Positions 18,086 through 25,875 of a stretch of 64,000 nt of DNA are shown here, piece by piece. A program made the position numbers and the translations under genes. Origin of the DNA: Vibrio hyugaensis. Its GTDB lineage: Bacteria > Pseudomonadota > Gammaproteobacteria > Enterobacterales > Vibrionaceae. Location of the stretch: contig NZ_CP025795.1 of assembly GCF_002906655.1 (NCBI RefSeq), forward strand, positions 1 to 64,000, in the 5' to 3' direction. The notes beneath the pieces are model-generated. The model did not search any database. It saw nothing but the letters and a program-made list of their open reading frames with translations, and had not been told where the DNA came from. Every line of letters starts with the position of its first letter. Position 1 is the first letter of the stretch.

Positions 18086-18556
18086 ATGATTTATCTTTTC
18101 GATTGGGGAAACACCTTGATGGTCGATTTTCCTCACGCACAAGGAAAAATGTGCGATTGGGAACACGTGGAAACCATTCCACATGCAAGAGAAACCCTAG
18201 CGACACTCTCGCAGCATCACCCCATTTATATTGCCACCAGTGCATCGGATTCTGCCATGGAAGATGTGCAAGAAGCCTTTCAGCGGGTCGAGCTCGACCA
18301 ATATATCTCCGGTTATTTCTGTTTTGCCAACCTTGGTATTGCAAAGAACCAACCCGACTTCTATCTCGCAGTCGCAGAACAATTAAACGTTGAACCAAAC
18401 CAACTCACCATGGTGGGCGATGTACCAGAGAAAGACATTTACCCCGCATTGGAAGCAGGATTAAACGTCATCTGGTTCAATGCTCAAGGTGTGCCTGCAC
18501 CCAATCAACCTATTCCCCATCAAATCCACTGTTTGTCTCAATTGACTGACTCATAA
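18086..18556 (+). CDS. HAD family hydrolase
   Basis: A 156-residue HAD phosphatase. Motif I is FDWGNT (residues 5-10), where the first Asp is the nucleophile and the second catalytic Asp is replaced by Gly, a variant seen in some HAD subfamilies. Motif II is the Ser/Thr in IYIATSAS; motif III/IV lies in MVGDVPEKDI. The missing second Asp makes a phosphatase role less certain. GGAG precedes ATG. Its substrate is unknown. Confidence 0.8.
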   Translation: MIYLFDWGNTLMVDFPHAQGKMCDWEHVETIPHARETLATLSQHHPIYIATSASDSAMEDVQEAFQRVELDQYISGYFCFANLGIAKNQPDFYLAVAEQLNVEPNQLTMVGDVPEKDIYPALEAGLNVIWFNAQGVPAPNQPIPHQIHCLSQLTDS

Positions 18557-18591
18557 TCAACGATACGTTATGCACTAATCAAGGAAGATGA

Positions 18592-19092
18592 ATGCAAATT
18601 AGACCCATCACCGTAAACGATATTGACCACTTCATCGCACTATGGAATCGCGTCTATGAAGAAGGAGAATATTTACGCTCCCCTGCCCCAGGCCGAGAAA
18701 TGCTAACGGAAGTGCTCACACGGGTAGAAAAAGAATCCATTCCTCAATTTATCGCATTGAACGACAAACACGTAGTAGGCAGCGTTGAAGTCTTTCCTGC
18801 AGAAATGTGTGGCTATGAAGGGGGGGAATTCGCTAAAACAGGAATTTTGGGGATTCATATTGATCGCAAGTATCGAGGTAAAGGATTAGGCAAACAACTG
18901 CTCACGCTTGCGATTCAGCACGGCTGGCAATATGGCTACGACACCATTGTGCTTAATGTTTATAAGAACAACCTTCCTGCCATTACACTGTATGAACAAT
19001 TTGGCTTCGAGCATCGCGGCGAACTTGGTGAAGTATTGCTGCCCAATGGTAAGCACCTGATGAGCCAAAAAATGGTGCTGAAGCGATCATAG
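18592..19092 (+). CDS. GNAT acetyltransferase
   Basis: A 166-residue GNAT enzyme with acetyl-CoA motif IDRKYRGKGLGKQLL and the C-terminal ITLYEQFGFEHRGEL. AAGGAAGATGA precedes the ATG. It is third of four GNAT genes here and 35 nt after the HAD gene. Substrate unknown. Confidence 0.85.
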   Translation: MQIRPITVNDIDHFIALWNRVYEEGEYLRSPAPGREMLTEVLTRVEKESIPQFIALNDKHVVGSVEVFPAEMCGYEGGEFAKTGILGIHIDRKYRGKGLGKQLLTLAIQHGWQYGYDTIVLNVYKNNLPAITLYEQFGFEHRGELGEVLLPNGKHLMSQKMVLKRS

Positions 19093-19163
19093 CGTGATTA
19101 GAAAATTATTTTTAGTCTAACCGTTCGCTATACTTAATAAATTGATTAATTTAACTTGAGCCA

Positions 19164-19622
19164 ATGATGATTGAATACCAAGCTTTAGCACCGACCAAAA
19201 TTCCAATGGCATTATTGTTAGAAGCCGATCCAGACCAAGATAATGTTAAGCATTATCTAGAAGAATCGCTGGGATTTGTCGCGCTAGAAGGAAAGCAGAT
19301 CATTGGAGCTTGTGTCGCACTGCCATTATCTGGCTCATCCAATCAAGCAGAAATCATGAATGTATCCGTTGCTCCCGAGCACCAAAAGCGAGGGATTGGC
19401 ACGCATTTATTGCGCACTGTCATTGAAGAGTTGAAAGCGCAATCATACGAAAAGTTGGTGCTTGGTACAGGAACATTTGGCTACCAACTGACTTACTATC
19501 AACGCTTGGGCTTTAGGGTAGAAGGGGTAGAAAAAAATCACTTCCTACTCCACTACCCAGACCCAATTTGGGAAAATGGCATTCAACACAAAGACATGTT
19601 GCGTCTGTACCTAGAGTTATAG
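19164..19622 (+). CDS. GNAT acetyltransferase
   Basis: A 152-residue GNAT protein with motif VAPEHQKRGIGTHLL and the C-terminal LTYYQRLGFRVEG. There are two adjacent ATG codons (19164, 19167) and no strong ribosome site. It is fourth GNAT in the cluster. Substrate unknown. Confidence 0.82.
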   Translation: MMIEYQALAPTKIPMALLLEADPDQDNVKHYLEESLGFVALEGKQIIGACVALPLSGSSNQAEIMNVSVAPEHQKRGIGTHLLRTVIEELKAQSYEKLVLGTGTFGYQLTYYQRLGFRVEGVEKNHFLLHYPDPIWENGIQHKDMLRLYLEL

Positions 19623-19656
19623 CTCTCCTCAAACAGACAGTAGGAGGTAGTTCTCT

Positions 19657-19767
19657 ATGCTCCGCTTGATCCAAGTAATGATCGACAAACTTAAAAACAG
19701 ATCACGAGCAAAAGCGACTCTGATGCACAAAAAAATGTTTATCTCGCGCCGCAAAGCCGTGCGTTGA
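19657..19767 (+). CDS. Candidate 36-residue basic peptide
   Basis: A short frame starting MLRLIQVMIDKLKNRS and ending RRKAVR, very rich in Lys/Arg. A strong ribosome site, TAGGAGG, lies 9 nt before the ATG. Its stop overlaps the TTG of a second micro-ORF that itself overlaps the marR start. It may be a leader peptide or small protein. I do not recognise a family; the ribosome site is the main evidence. Confidence 0.4.
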   Translation: MLRLIQVMIDKLKNRSRAKATLMHKKMFISRRKAVR

Positions 19768-19847
19768 GCGTGCTAGTTGCTGCGACATTGGTTACCATAG
19801 CAATCGTTGCTTTATCATTAGAGAAAGAAAATGAGCGAACAGTTTGA
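19764..19847 (+). CDS. Candidate 27-residue membrane peptide overlapping marR
   Basis: From TTG 19764 this frame encodes a short peptide whose core, LVAATLVTIAIVALSL, would form one membrane helix, followed by a charged tail. The start overlaps the previous stop (TTGA) and the end overlaps the first codons of marR. The frame stays open upstream to about 19695, so it could also be the remnant of a longer protein whose start has been lost. Confidence 0.35.
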   Translation: MSVLVAATLVTIAIVALSLEKENERTV

Positions 19848-20259
19848 TAGACAAGAAAGCTTCGGCTGGATGATCAATGTGGTTGCCAACGATGCAGCGA
19901 AACGATTTGAAACCGAGCTGAAGAAGCATGGCTTAACCGTCGCGCTTTGGCCAACCATGATGTGCTTGTGGGAAGAGGAAGGCGTCACGCAACGCGACAT
20001 CGCAGAGAAGTCGAAAGTAGAGAACTCAACAACGACTCGCACTTTAGACAAGCTAGAAAAGCTTGGTTTGGTTGAACGCCAGCCTGATCCTAACAGTCGC
20101 CGTTCTTTTCGTATCTACCTAACAGAAGAAGGACGACGCCTGAAAGAAACGCTACTGCCGATCCCTCTTGCGGTAAATAAGGAACTGATGAGCCCGCTTG
20201 ATTCAGCAGAACAAAAAGAGATGCTTCGCCTGTTAAAAAAGTTGGTCGCCGAGATTTAG
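19831..20259 (+). CDS. MarR family transcriptional regulator
   Basis: A 142-residue winged-helix regulator. The HTH and wing are at about residues 45-95 (VTQRDIAEKSKVENSTTTRTLDKLEKLGLVER, then the DPNSRR wing). MarR proteins usually repress efflux or stress genes and release DNA on binding phenolic ligands. No efflux gene is adjacent; the EmrAB pair at 50-52 kb is far away. A strong terminator follows. The target is unknown. Confidence 0.88.
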   Translation: MSEQFDRQESFGWMINVVANDAAKRFETELKKHGLTVALWPTMMCLWEEEGVTQRDIAEKSKVENSTTTRTLDKLEKLGLVERQPDPNSRRSFRIYLTEEGRRLKETLLPIPLAVNKELMSPLDSAEQKEMLRLLKKLVAEI

Positions 20260-20293
20260 CACTTAATTAGATGATGCCGAGTCAAAGAATAGA

Positions 20294-20330
20294 CAAAGCC
20301 CCAAGTCCTACGCTTGGGGCTTTGTGTTTT
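20294..20330 (+). terminator. Rho-independent terminator after marR
   Basis: CAAAGCCCCAAG / CTTGGGGCTTTG stem, 7-nt loop, then a T-rich tail. Confidence 0.9.
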
Positions 20331-20358
20331 TCTAACGTCTCAACGAGTGTTTTGGTCT

Positions 20359-20910
20359 TTAGCAGCCGTCAGTAACATGCCCTCGGACAATCGACTCTGT
20401 CGAAACCTGATTCACGTAATAGAAATAACACGCTTCCTCCGTCAAGGTATAGCCTTGCGGCCAGATGTATACAACGCGGTCTAAGCCAGACTGATCCGCA
20501 AATTGATATTTAGGGATCTCAACAAAGTGGGCACTGTTTGGGTATTGCTGACCCATAATGCAAAAATCACTTCCTGTGCATGGTGTATCAATCTGAGAGT
20601 TTCCTTTGACTGGCAAACCAATTTCTAACAACGCTCGAATACTGTCTGCACTCGCTTCTGGCATCCCACTAAGCATTTTTACTTTGCGGTCCACGTACGT
20701 GATGTGACGACTTTCTTCCGCATCATCAATCACGACTTTAGCATGGAAAAACTTGAGTGCGGTTCCAAGTGAAGATTGAGAACTGTGCAGCATGGAAGCG
20801 TAAGCTTGGCGGTGTATATCCAGCAGAATGGGTAGCGCCGCGAGTGCAATGGACCCCAACGTGGCAAGCACAATGGTAATCTCCATTAACGTAAATCCTT
20901 TTGATTTCAC
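20359..20910 (-). CDS. Type IV pilin-like / pseudopilin protein
   Basis: A 183-residue protein with a class III prepilin signal: KSKG|FTLMEI, cleaved after Gly5 by PilD, with Glu at mature position 5 and a hydrophobic helix to about residue 30. Four Cys are in the C-terminal half (PCTGSDFC, EACYFYY, final DGC), suggesting disulphides. It stands alone, with no pilus assembly genes around, so it is probably a minor pilin or orphan pseudopilin using machinery encoded elsewhere. Confidence 0.8.
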   Translation of the reverse strand: MKSKGFTLMEITIVLATLGSIALAALPILLDIHRQAYASMLHSSQSSLGTALKFFHAKVVIDDAEESRHITYVDRKVKMLSGMPEASADSIRALLEIGLPVKGNSQIDTPCTGSDFCIMGQQYPNSAHFVEIPKYQFADQSGLDRVVYIWPQGYTLTEEACYFYYVNQVSTESIVRGHVTDGC

Positions 20911-21174
20911 TTTTTCTATCTCAGCGCATGGGTCGGAACATATAGAGCGGTAAGTTCACCCCCACTTCCGTGTGAGAGCGGAGCTAATATATCGCTGAAA
21001 TTACGCAGAGAAACGCGCAAATGATGAGAAAAAACCAGGGAATCGAGAACTTGAGAGTCACCGCCAAATTGCACTGAAACAGGCGACTTAAGCGGCGTAA
21101 AAATTCGACTGAATTCAAAACCTTGAAGCACACCAAAAGCGAATAAGCGACTGTTTCTAAAATAAGATTCACCC

Positions 21175-21546
21175 CTAGTTAATACTTTTGATGTATTCAA
21201 AAATGTCGTTTACTTGATTTTCACTCAGCACAGATTTGAATGGTGGCATGGCACCCGTTTTGCTGCTCTCCCCCTCCAATACCGTCCCAATCAACTCCAC
21301 TTTTGTCCCGAATGGGTTAGTCAATTCATCAAAGATATTGTCGGGTTTGATGTTCGTCGCCCTAGCCACCAATCCATCACCATGCCCTTTATCGCCATGA
21401 CAAGAGATACAGTAGGATTCAAAATACTGCTTACCTGCAACAACATCGGCTTCGCCATATTGGTTGTCAGTGAACCATTTGTAACCCGCAAAACCAGAAC
21501 CGGAAGCAAGTAATAACAAAGCAGCAGAGAAAAAGAATTTGCGCAT
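21175..21546 (-). CDS. Monohaem c-type cytochrome
   Basis: A 123-residue periplasmic cytochrome c. A signal/anchor segment covers residues 1 to about 20, the haem site CISCH is at 46-50, and the distal ligand is probably Met100 in GAMPPF. This is a small class I cytochrome, and the partner enzyme is not apparent. The 259 bp between it and the pseudopilin gene holds only weak frames I do not accept as genes. Confidence 0.85.
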   Translation of the reverse strand: MRKFFFSAALLLLASGSGFAGYKWFTDNQYGEADVVAGKQYFESYCISCHGDKGHGDGLVARATNIKPDNIFDELTNPFGTKVELIGTVLEGESSKTGAMPPFKSVLSENQVNDIFEYIKSIN

Positions 21547-21621
21547 GGGAGCCCCTTGTCTTCATTTAATCAAATCAATAAAGACGACAAGGTAACGAGG
21601 GGGATGTCGAAAAAGTGTTGA

Positions 21622-21912
21622 TTAGGCGTTGAGCAACGGCACGTTATTGCGGATTAAGCCTCGGCGTACACTGGTACACATTTTCCCAAAGCGGCGGATT
21701 TCATCGAATTGAGGCGTGATACCGCGATCCATTGCAGATTCCCAATAGCTCAGCTCAGAATCTACCATTTCTAATAGTTTTTTAGGACAACCGATGCATT
21801 TCCCCTCGGGGCCACAAACAAAAGTTTCCGACTCATAAAGAGGCAATTCTGCTTTAACTTGTTCAATGATATTGCGCATCGCACTCATTCGATCTGGCTT
21901 GACGGTCATCAT
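21622..21912 (-). CDS. Conserved Cys-rich hypothetical protein
   Basis: About 96 residues. It has a compact cysteine cluster CGPEGKCIGCPKK (three Cys in ten residues) that could bind zinc or an Fe-S cluster, and a fourth Cys near the C-terminus (KMCTSV). I do not recognise the family. ATG 21912 or 21909 is preceded by GGAG, which lies inside a perfect inverted repeat (21911-21942). A frame to 21957 exists but would run through that hairpin. Confidence 0.65.
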   Translation of the reverse strand: MMTVKPDRMSAMRNIIEQVKAELPLYESETFVCGPEGKCIGCPKKLLEMVDSELSYWESAMDRGITPQFDEIRRFGKMCTSVRRGLIRNNVPLLNA

Positions 21913-21942
21913 CCGGCTCCACAAACATGTAAGGAGCCGGAT
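21911..21942 (-). promoter_or_regulatory. Perfect 10-bp hairpin covering a ribosome site
   Basis: ATCCGGCTCC (21911-21920) and GGAGCCGGAT (21933-21942) form a perfect stem with a 12-nt loop. On the minus strand the 3' arm contains the GGAG ribosome site and touches the start codon of the Cys-rich gene. It is a candidate translational switch, or the terminator of the EamA gene without a T-run. Confidence 0.5.
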
Positions 21943-21971
21943 TGTACTCTCTGGCACGCTAATGTCCCTAC

Positions 21972-22889
21972 CTAATTTAGGTATATTTTGCGCTTTTGCT
22001 TTGCAACCTTTGATTTAAACATTGGTAAATCAGGCTTCTTTGCCACCAAATACACCGCCGTTGCTGCGAGAACAAAACCAACAATGCCCATCCAATCGAA
22101 CGACTCTCCAAAAACCAACCAAGCTTGAATAGCCGTAGTTGGTGGCACAAGGTAAAACACAGACGCCACACTCGATGCTGCGCCATTTTTCACCATGTAC
22201 AACAACAATAGAATCGCCACGCAAGACAACACGACAACCAACCACACTAGGGTCAAAATGAACTCGGTTGTCCACTGTACCTGCATGGTTTCAAACTGCA
22301 TGGCGATAGGTAAAAACATCGCTAATGCCGCCAAATACTGCACCGCTGCACCGCCGACCATATCCACTTGTTGGCAGTACTTTTTCTGATACAAAGTCCC
22401 TAACGTAATGCCTAACAAAGACGATAAACACACCATAATCGCTAACGTCTTATGCTGGTCAGATTGCCATTCCATGTTGCCCATCAGCACCATGGCGATG
22501 CCAACAAAGCCAAACAACAATCCAAACCATTGAGAAGACTTAAATCGCTCTGAGGCAAACACGACAAGCAGCACAGCAGTCAAAATAGGTTGAATCCCCA
22601 CTAACAACGAACTCAACCCCGCAGGCATACCTAAGCTAATGGCAAAATAGGTACCACCGAGATAAAAGCCGTGAATCAAGACGCCAACAACGCAGCTGTG
22701 CCAAAAGTCTTTTCCCGTTGGAATTCGGCGACGTAAAAACGCCACAATGACCAAAAACAGCAACACGTTAAATCCCATACGAATCGACAGTAACGTCGCG
22801 GGCTCAGCGTATTGCAAACCAAATCGTGCACCGACAAATCCAGAAGCCCAAAGAACAACGAAAACAAAAGGGATGGCTCTGATCAACAT
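21972..22889 (-). CDS. EamA/DMT family transporter
   Basis: A 305-residue ten-helix drug/metabolite transporter of the EamA type with two repeats; SERFKSSQWFGLLFGFVGIAMVL marks the end of repeat one and GESFDWMGIVGFVLAATAVYLV the end of repeat two. Family members export amino acids or metabolites. It is divergent from a MocR-type regulator, a common regulator-exporter pairing, so that regulator probably controls it. The substrate is unknown. Confidence 0.85.
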   Translation of the reverse strand: MLIRAIPFVFVVLWASGFVGARFGLQYAEPATLLSIRMGFNVLLFLVIVAFLRRRIPTGKDFWHSCVVGVLIHGFYLGGTYFAISLGMPAGLSSLLVGIQPILTAVLLVVFASERFKSSQWFGLLFGFVGIAMVLMGNMEWQSDQHKTLAIMVCLSSLLGITLGTLYQKKYCQQVDMVGGAAVQYLAALAMFLPIAMQFETMQVQWTTEFILTLVWLVVVLSCVAILLLLYMVKNGAASSVASVFYLVPPTTAIQAWLVFGESFDWMGIVGFVLAATAVYLVAKKPDLPMFKSKVAKQKRKIYLN

Positions 22890-22983
22890 GATTTTCCCTC
22901 ACTCTCACTTGTGTTTTGATTTTAGATACGGTTAATTTAGTAAGGTACAGTGTTTTCACAAAGTGACAGATGGAAGTGTTTTT

Positions 22984-24420
22984 ATGGGTACAGATTTAAC
23001 CAGTAGCCTAGATACAAATAAATACTTAGTGGTGGAGAAGCATCTCAAACAAGCGATCTTTAATGGCGTGTACCAAACGAATGATAAGCTACCTTCCATT
23101 CGACAATTAAGTGTCGAGCTTGGGGTGAGCAAGAATACCGTGATTCGTGCATATCAAGAATTGGAAGCACAAAGCATGGTTTATTCAGTGCCAAAATCGG
23201 GGTATCGAGTCAAAATCACACAGCAACCTGACGCCAAAATCTCTCACCCTACACGCGTCGATTTGCTCTCAATCTGTAAGGCCATCCTGACTCATCCTGA
23301 ATACCAAGAGTTGCTGCCAACTGGCTCTGCACACCCAAATATAGATGCGCCTGCGATCAAAAGTTTGTATGCCGAAATTGGCCGTCATAGCCGCCAACAA
23401 AGCCATATATCCAGCCATTATCAATTGCCTCCAGGCGATGACTTGTTGATCAAACAACTAGCTAAGATCACTCAAGATCTGGGAACGCCGGCGAACGTGG
23501 AAGACCTTCTGGTTACTCATGGCGCACAGCAAGCGATCAGCCTTGCTCTCCGAGCAACAACGAATACAGGGGACATTGTTGCGGTCGAATCGCCGTGCTA
23601 TTTCGGTAACTTACTGATACTAGAATCCCTCGGTTTGCAAGTGGTCGAGGTCCCTAGTTGTCCTCGTGATGGTATGGATCCAGACGCACTAGAAAAAGCC
23701 ATGGCGACGTGGGAGATCAAAGTCATTATTGTCACACCAAACTTCACCAATCCAACAGGCTCAATGATGCCGCCCGAAAGGCGTAAACAGCTGCTCGCCG
23801 TCTCCGGAGATATTCCCATCATCGAAGATGACGTGTTTGGCGCATTGAGTTATGACAAAACACTACCGAGCTTGCGTAAACTGGACGAGAAGCAGCGCGT
23901 CATTTACGTTAATTCACTTTCGAAAACACTCGACTCACGACTTCGAATTGGCTGGATGCTGGTGGGGCGTTATCGCGCTCAAGTTGAGCAATATCTGTTG
24001 TGTGAAAACATGGGCAGCTTGAACTTGATGCAATCGGCGGTAGCAACCTTTCTAACCTCAGGAAAATACCGAACACATACCGCGCGTATGTGCCGAATCT
24101 ACCAAGCTAACGTTCGACGATATTTGCAGATGCTACACCAATGTTTAGATGCGCATTTTGAACTGAAAAACCGTTACCAAATCAATGCAGTACAAGGTTC
24201 ATTCTTACTTTGGCTACGCTTGCCACCAAAGACTGACAGCTATGCGCTTTATCAAGCCTGTAACGAACACAAAATCAGTATTCTGCCCGGCTCGGTATTT
24301 GGCACTCAGGGACAGTACCAAAACTGCATTCGTCTCAGCGTAGCTAACTTTGGAGCAGAGAAACACTGGCTACCAGCAATGGAAACGCTCGCTAAGCTGA
24401 TTGCTCAACACGCTAAGTAA
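22984..24420 (+). CDS. MocR-type PLP-dependent transcriptional regulator
   Basis: A 478-residue fusion of a GntR winged helix (about residues 15-80; KLPSIRQLSVELGVSKNTVIRAYQEL) with a class I aminotransferase-like domain. The PLP lysine is in NSLSKTLDSRLRIGW and the PLP-binding Asn/Asp in TPNFTNPTG and EDDVFG. MocR regulators sense amino acids or vitamin B6 forms. I start at ATG 22984 after GGAAG; a GTG at 22963 is possible. It is divergent from the EamA gene. Confidence 0.87.
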   Translation: MGTDLTSSLDTNKYLVVEKHLKQAIFNGVYQTNDKLPSIRQLSVELGVSKNTVIRAYQELEAQSMVYSVPKSGYRVKITQQPDAKISHPTRVDLLSICKAILTHPEYQELLPTGSAHPNIDAPAIKSLYAEIGRHSRQQSHISSHYQLPPGDDLLIKQLAKITQDLGTPANVEDLLVTHGAQQAISLALRATTNTGDIVAVESPCYFGNLLILESLGLQVVEVPSCPRDGMDPDALEKAMATWEIKVIIVTPNFTNPTGSMMPPERRKQLLAVSGDIPIIEDDVFGALSYDKTLPSLRKLDEKQRVIYVNSLSKTLDSRLRIGWMLVGRYRAQVEQYLLCENMGSLNLMQSAVATFLTSGKYRTHTARMCRIYQANVRRYLQMLHQCLDAHFELKNRYQINAVQGSFLLWLRLPPKTDSYALYQACNEHKISILPGSVFGTQGQYQNCIRLSVANFGAEKHWLPAMETLAKLIAQHAK

Positions 24421-24447
24421 CACCCCAAAATACACACTCACAAATAC

Positions 24448-24480
24448 AACAGAACCTCCACAATTGGGAGGCTCTGTTAT
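24448..24480. terminator. Bidirectional terminator between mocR-type gene and glycerate kinase
   Basis: AACAGAACCTCC / GGAGGCTCTGTT stem (one G-T pair) between converging genes. Confidence 0.75.
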
Positions 24481-24522
24481 TTAGAATACTTGGTTATTCG
24501 AAAAGCCTAGACAAAGGAAAAA

Positions 24523-25656
24523 CTATCGAGGCAACTGCCATAGTCTCGCGACGTTTTCGGCCAAGTTCGCGAGATTCACATCGGCTTCTTTCAATGCTTC
24601 TGGCAAGCTCATTGCGCACGGAACACACACGAACACAGCATCAATGCCGCACTCGTACACCGCTTGGAAGTTATCACCCTTACAACCCGCAAGTGCGACA
24701 ACTGGCAAATCAAACTGCTTCGCAACTTTGGCAACCCCCATTGGTGTCTTACCATGTACGGTTTGATGGTCGATACGACCTTCACCGGTAAACACGATAT
24801 CAGCGTCTGCAACGTGCTCTGCTAGCTTCACAGTGTCCAGCACAATTTCAATGCCCGGCTTAAGGCGTGCTGATAGGTAACCGAGCAATGCCGCGCCCAT
24901 ACCACCTGCTGCACCTGCGCCTTTTTGAGTCAACACATGCTTGCCTGTCACTTGCTCTGTCAGCTCTCCGTATTTGCTTAGAGCAGAATCTAACAACTCA
25001 ACATCCGCCGAAGTCGCGCCTTTCTGTGGGCCAAAAATCGCCGACGCGCCTTCCTCGCCACATAATGGGTTATCAACATCGCATGCCACCAGCACTTCGC
25101 AATCAGCTAAGCGAGAATCAAGACCAGACACATCGATGCTTGCTAGTTCAATTAAGCCGCCGCCATTTGGCGTAATTTCGTTGCCAGCTCTGTCTAGGAA
25201 TTTAACGCCCAACGCAGCCAACATGCCCACACCGCCGTCATTAGTAGCGCTGCCACCCAAGCCAATGATCAATCGCTGAATACCACGATCAAGCGCATTC
25301 AGAATCAGCTGACCGGTACCAAAGCTGCTGGTGTTTTTCGCGTCACGTTGTTCACTTGGCACACGGTGCAGGCCGCTAGCCTCTGCCATTTCAATCACAG
25401 CCGTTTCGCCATCACCTAGAATGCCGTAAAACGCCTCGACATCATTGCCGAGTGGGCCTTTTACCGTCACGAAAACCTGCTCACCCTCAGTCGCATCAAT
25501 CAAAGATTGAACCGTCCCTTCGCCACCGTCGGCAACAGGCACAGTCACAAATTCTGCGTCTTGCCAAACACGAGACAAACCGGTCTTGATCGCGTCACTT
25601 ACTTGTTTGGCGGTCAAACTCTCTTTAAACGAATCTGGGGCAATCACAACTTTCAT
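24523..25656 (-). CDS. Glycerate kinase (GarK/GlxK family)
   Basis: A 377-residue glycerate 2-kinase, phosphorylating D-glycerate to 2-phosphoglycerate. Family segments: MKVVIAPDSFKESLTA at the start, PVADGGEGT, GLGGSATNDGGVGM (about 140-155) and the C-terminal FTGEGRIDHQT. AGGAG precedes the ATG. It stands alone here; no glyoxylate or glucarate genes accompany it. garK and glxK cannot be told apart from context. Confidence 0.92.
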   Translation of the reverse strand: MKVVIAPDSFKESLTAKQVSDAIKTGLSRVWQDAEFVTVPVADGGEGTVQSLIDATEGEQVFVTVKGPLGNDVEAFYGILGDGETAVIEMAEASGLHRVPSEQRDAKNTSSFGTGQLILNALDRGIQRLIIGLGGSATNDGGVGMLAALGVKFLDRAGNEITPNGGGLIELASIDVSGLDSRLADCEVLVACDVDNPLCGEEGASAIFGPQKGATSADVELLDSALSKYGELTEQVTGKHVLTQKGAGAAGGMGAALLGYLSARLKPGIEIVLDTVKLAEHVADADIVFTGEGRIDHQTVHGKTPMGVAKVAKQFDLPVVALAGCKGDNFQAVYECGIDAVFVCVPCAMSLPEALKEADVNLANLAENVARLWQLPR

Positions 25657-25875
25657 TTCATTCTCCTGAAAGCACTAAGCTCCCATTACCTTTCCTAAAA
25701 TCTCGCCGATTGAGGCGTCAATAAATCACACTTTGTCTTCTATCGCCATGATATTGAAAAGGAATCTACGCCAAAGTGTTATACCTCCCTATTTACATTA
25801 TGCTATTTATGGTTACTAACCAATAAAGTGCACTATCACTGCTTATACCTATAACCGAGTAAGTCATCACTCGGC

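Noticed and set aside
15949..19622. Integron cassette array
   Set aside because: GNAT-rich and single-stranded like cassettes, but the gaps are too short or lack paired attC core sites, and no integrase is present.
20916..21200. 94- and 62-codon minus-strand frames between the pseudopilin and cytochrome genes
   Set aside because: No suitable ribosome site, overlap with the cytochrome gene end, and composition typical of chance frames; the hydrophobic 62-codon frame begins with a GTG too close to its only GGGG.
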